From positions 124,001 through 188,000 of the forward strand of contig CP076355.1 in the NCBI GenBank assembly GCA_018798825.1: a stretch of DNA of 64,000 bases. The letters are read 5' to 3'. Positions 61,460 to 64,000 of this stretch are shown here, piece by piece. The notes under the pieces were generated by a model, which searched no databases, had not been told where the DNA came from, and saw nothing but the letters and a program-made list of their open reading frames with translations. The stretch is from Ochrobactrum sp. BTU1 (GTDB lineage Bacteria > Pseudomonadota > Alphaproteobacteria > Rhizobiales > Rhizobiaceae). Each line of letters opens with the position of its first letter. The stretch's first letter is position 1. The position numbers and the translations under genes are program-made.

Positions 61460-63258
61460 GCTTCAGCGTCTCCGATGCGTTCGGCAATCGATACGGTAAA
61501 GATGCCCCATTGATCGGTGCGCTGTTCGATTTTGCGATAGCCCGCCTTTTCGACGAGCTGATCCATTTCGCCCTGTGTGCGGCGACGCATCACCCATGCC
61601 TGTCCGCCGCGATGTGACGTGAGCGCGCGAGCGATCATTTCAAGCTGCGGATGCCATGGCTGGTTGGTGTAAATGAGCAGTGAGCCCGGCTTCTGCACAC
61701 GAGCGAGACCCGAAAGCGACCGATTAATGAGCGCATTGTCCGGGAAAAGCTCATAAAGCCCCGACACAATCGCAAGGTCTGGCTGTGGTGTGACCGTTGC
61801 CAGACTTTCTTCATTGAACGCATCGCCTTCTTCCATATGAGCAATTGCTTCAAGACCACGCTCCTTGATGAGCTTGCGGCCAGCCAGCACATTGATCGGC
61901 GAGTAATCGCGAAGATGAATGCTGTCCGGCAATTCGCCGGCACGAACCACCGCATCAATCACATAGCGGCCATGCCCACAGGCAATGTCGAGGATATTGG
62001 TCGATCGACCTTCGCTTTCCAGCCGCCTGATGGCGTGTCTGATCAGTTCCTCAAGATGCACTTTGCGCTGGCGAATGCCGCGCCAGCCGATGGCTTCCAG
62101 AAACTGCTTGTCGATGAGCTTGCCGCCGGGACCCAAGCCTCGTGCTTCGTTCTCATAGACATAATCGAGCGTGGAGCCTGAATCAAAACCGGTACGACGG
62201 CCAACTTTCAGACCTTCCGACAAAAGCGAGCCAAAGCCAATAGAGGCGCGCGTCGATGCCCAGTAAAGGCCGCGCGGTGAAAGCAGCGGTAGCGGACTTG
62301 ATAGTCTGTCAGCCTCATCGCGCGTATGGCCTGCAATATGCGCTTCGGTCAGATCGGCGCGTTGTGGTGCCTCCGCAAAACGCGCCTCGATGAAATCATG
62401 GATCAGCGCGAGTGCCGGTTTGCGATCCCGTTCGCCCAGCGTGTCATGGTAAAAACCTTTGAGCACATGGCGCTCTTTAATGCGGCTGCCAAGGTTCTCA
62501 AAAAAGCGGTGCTGTGGCGTTGGCCGCACGACAAAATCGCTGCCGGAAATGAGCAACTGTGTCGGAACGGTAATCGCCCGCGCATCATCCACCACGCGCT
62601 TTGCCGCATCATAAAGCTGAAGCAGGATATGCGAGGCGATTGGCCGTGTAATCAGCGGATCGGTGCGATAGGATTCAATGCGCTCCCGATCATGGGTCAG
62701 AAACTGCGGTTTGACGTAGGAATTGACGAAGAACGTGCCTTTGAGTTTCTGCCAGAGCGCGATGCCCTCTTTGGCGAAAGGCACATAAAGCTTGATGTCG
62801 AAGGCTGGCGACGCCATGACAAGCGCACGGATATTGGGCGCATAGTCATGTACCCATGCGCTCGCCAGAACGGCGCCGACGCTCTGCGCAATAAGCGCCA
62901 CGTCTTCGTTTCTTACGCCGGTTTCATTGCGGATATAAGCAACGAAACTATCGAGATCGCGGATTGATGCTCCGAAGGACGGCGAAAAGCCTCGCACGCC
63001 AGGTGAGTTTCCGTGGCCGCGCGCATCCCAGGCATAGAATGCATAATCATCAAGGCCGAGCTCATCCACGAGATGGCTCACACGTCCGCTATGCTCATGA
63101 CCGCGATGCAGCAAAACGATAACGCCCTTCGGCTTTTCAGAGCGGGCAGGCCAGAAACGATAGAACAGCGAAGTGCCGTCATGGGTGACGAAATGGGATT
63201 CTAACGGTTCACGATATGACGCCGTTTCATGCCCCGGCAATTCTGTGCGCTGGCTCAT
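61456..63258 (-). CDS. Bifunctional alpha/beta hydrolase and SAM methyltransferase, YnbC-like
   Basis: 600 residues from ATG 63258, preceded by AGGAG; two ATGs are adjacent (63261 and 63258). The N-terminal alpha/beta hydrolase (about 1-300; VIVLLHRGHEHSGRV, YAWDARGHGNSPG, IAQSVGAVLA with the likely Ser nucleophile, DFVVRP with Asp, and GFYHDTLGE with His) is joined to a C-terminal class I methyltransferase (about 360-600; NILDIACGHGRYVID, AIVSGLYELFPD). E. coli YnbC has the same architecture; its substrate is unknown to me, but a lipid is likely here. Confidence 0.86.
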   Translation of the reverse strand: MSQRTELPGHETASYREPLESHFVTHDGTSLFYRFWPARSEKPKGVIVLLHRGHEHSGRVSHLVDELGLDDYAFYAWDARGHGNSPGVRGFSPSFGASIRDLDSFVAYIRNETGVRNEDVALIAQSVGAVLASAWVHDYAPNIRALVMASPAFDIKLYVPFAKEGIALWQKLKGTFFVNSYVKPQFLTHDRERIESYRTDPLITRPIASHILLQLYDAAKRVVDDARAITVPTQLLISGSDFVVRPTPQHRFFENLGSRIKERHVLKGFYHDTLGERDRKPALALIHDFIEARFAEAPQRADLTEAHIAGHTRDEADRLSSPLPLLSPRGLYWASTRASIGFGSLLSEGLKVGRRTGFDSGSTLDYVYENEARGLGPGGKLIDKQFLEAIGWRGIRQRKVHLEELIRHAIRRLESEGRSTNILDIACGHGRYVIDAVVRAGELPDSIHLRDYSPINVLAGRKLIKERGLEAIAHMEEGDAFNEESLATVTPQPDLAIVSGLYELFPDNALINRSLSGLARVQKPGSLLIYTNQPWHPQLEMIARALTSHRGGQAWVMRRRTQGEMDQLVEKAGYRKIEQRTDQWGIFTVSIAERIGDAEA

Positions 63259-63426
63259 CATTTCTCCTCTCAATAGGCCTTCTCCCATTTTTCGGGATGA
63301 ACTCCAAGTTATTCCACCCAATTACTATTGAGTAGAATAGAATGTTTGAATAAACGAGCTAAGGCCGGTCGCAAATAGCTGATTTCTACATAATCGTCAT
63401 TTCCAAAAGTTTCCCGAAAGTTTCTT

Positions 63427-64000
63427 ATGTCTGTTTATCAACTTAAGTCCCGTTTCCAGAACTTGTTGAGACCTCTTGTCGTGCAGCTTGCGGCAAAAGG
63501 TGTGACGGCCAATCAGGTCACGATTGCAGCTGCACTGGCTTCAATTGTTCTTGGTGCTTTTCTTGGGCTGAACGGGAATGCGATCTGGTTTGCGCTGCTG
63601 CCGGTCTGGCTTTTTCTGCGCATGGCGCTCAATGCTGTTGATGGCATGCTGGCACGCGAACATGGTCAGAAATCCATGCTGGGTGCCTACCTCAACGAGA
63701 TCGGCGATGTAATTTCCGACGCGGCGCTCTATGCGCCTTTTGCGATCATCGCGCCGTTCTCGGCGCTGTGGATTTTCGCGATTATCTTTATTGCCACGCT
63801 GACCGAGTTTGTCGGCGTGACGGCAGCCTCGCTCGGATCAAGCCGCCGTTATGACGGTCCAATGGGCAAGAGCGACCGCGCCGTGGTCTTTGGTGTGCTT
63901 GGTGCGTGGGTCGCCATTGATGGCGTTTTGCCACAATGGATGTTCTGGTTGCAGCCTGTGCTGTGCGCGCTTTTGATCCTCACTGTCGTCAAGCGCATCC
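63427..64000 (+). CDS. CDP-alcohol phosphatidyltransferase, YnbA-like (cut by the window end)
   Basis: The gene starts at ATG 63427 and is open to the window end (191 codons seen), in divergent orientation to the YnbC-like gene. It has several membrane helices and the family motif D-G-x2-A-R-x8-G as NAVDGMLAREHGQKSMLG. The segment after this Gly is AYLNEIGDVISD: the third Asp of the usual motif is Asn here, while the last Asp is kept. It would transfer a phosphatidyl group from CDP-diacylglycerol to an alcohol, likely a polyol phosphate. With the CdsA-, YnbC- and YnbD-like genes it completes a ynbABCD-like set. Confidence 0.83.
   Translation, partial: MSVYQLKSRFQNLLRPLVVQLAAKGVTANQVTIAAALASIVLGAFLGLNGNAIWFALLPVWLFLRMALNAVDGMLAREHGQKSMLGAYLNEIGDVISDAALYAPFAIIAPFSALWIFAIIFIATLTEFVGVTAASLGSSRRYDGPMGKSDRAVVFGVLGAWVAIDGVLPQWMFWLQPVLCALLILTVVKRI

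Overview
The window looks like a chromosome segment of an alphaproteobacterium of the order Hyphomicrobiales, most likely the Brucella/Ochrobactrum group. The clues are moderate GC with AT-rich spacers, an Omp25/Omp31-type barrel domain, PrsDE-like type I secretion, a MarR-like regulator of the kind seen in rhizobia, FecI/FecR-controlled receptors and the NAGGN osmolyte genes. The assignment rests on family resemblance, not on a search. I saw no rRNA, tRNA, CRISPR array or transposase.

Layout. (1) 155-6431, plus strand: a heme/iron operon with a TonB-dependent receptor, an SbmA/YddA-type ABC protein, a HutX-like protein, a ChaN-like protein whose 5' end appears frameshifted, and a TonB C-terminal-domain protein. 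(2) 6435-31962: a large surface-glycan locus. On the minus strand lie glycosyltransferases, a methyltransferase, a tail-anchored protein, a pyruvyltransferase-family protein, a small RTX protein and its type I exporter pair. On the plus strand lie a MarR-family regulator, more glycosyltransferases, two tandem pyruvyltransferase-family paralogues, a secreted glycoside hydrolase and an SGNH hydrolase. The same 13-bp palindrome occurs in three spacers of this locus (17414, 20958, 22937), so it looks like one regulon. No Wzx, Wzy or polysaccharide ABC exporter is present; the only exporter is the type I system. (3) 31991-43358, minus strand: the N-acetylglutaminylglutamine amide (NAGGN) osmoprotectant genes (ngg, asnO, M42 peptidase) interleaved with a peptide-type ABC transporter and a FadR-type regulator. 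(4) 43599-45158: a membrane EAL phosphodiesterase. (5) 45244-57398: a second heme/iron island with two FecI-FecR-receptor sets facing each other around heme oxygenase, a membrane protein, an Rrf2 regulator and TonB. One receptor is fused to an Omp31-like barrel. (6) 57555-64000: a small secreted protein, then a phospholipid module resembling E. coli ynbABCD (CdsA-like, PlsC-like, PAP2-phosphatase, hydrolase-methyltransferase, and a divergent CDP-alcohol phosphatidyltransferase cut by the window end).

How the parts may work together. The two heme regions together could supply uptake receptors, TonB energy, cytoplasmic heme handling (HutX-like, ChaN-like) and heme cleavage (heme oxygenase). The central locus probably makes a pyruvylated glycan or glycoconjugate, trims it with the hydrolases, and exports a Ca2+-binding RTX protein under MarR control. 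The strongest candidates for undescribed biology are this RTX/glycan regulon and the receptor-Omp fusion.
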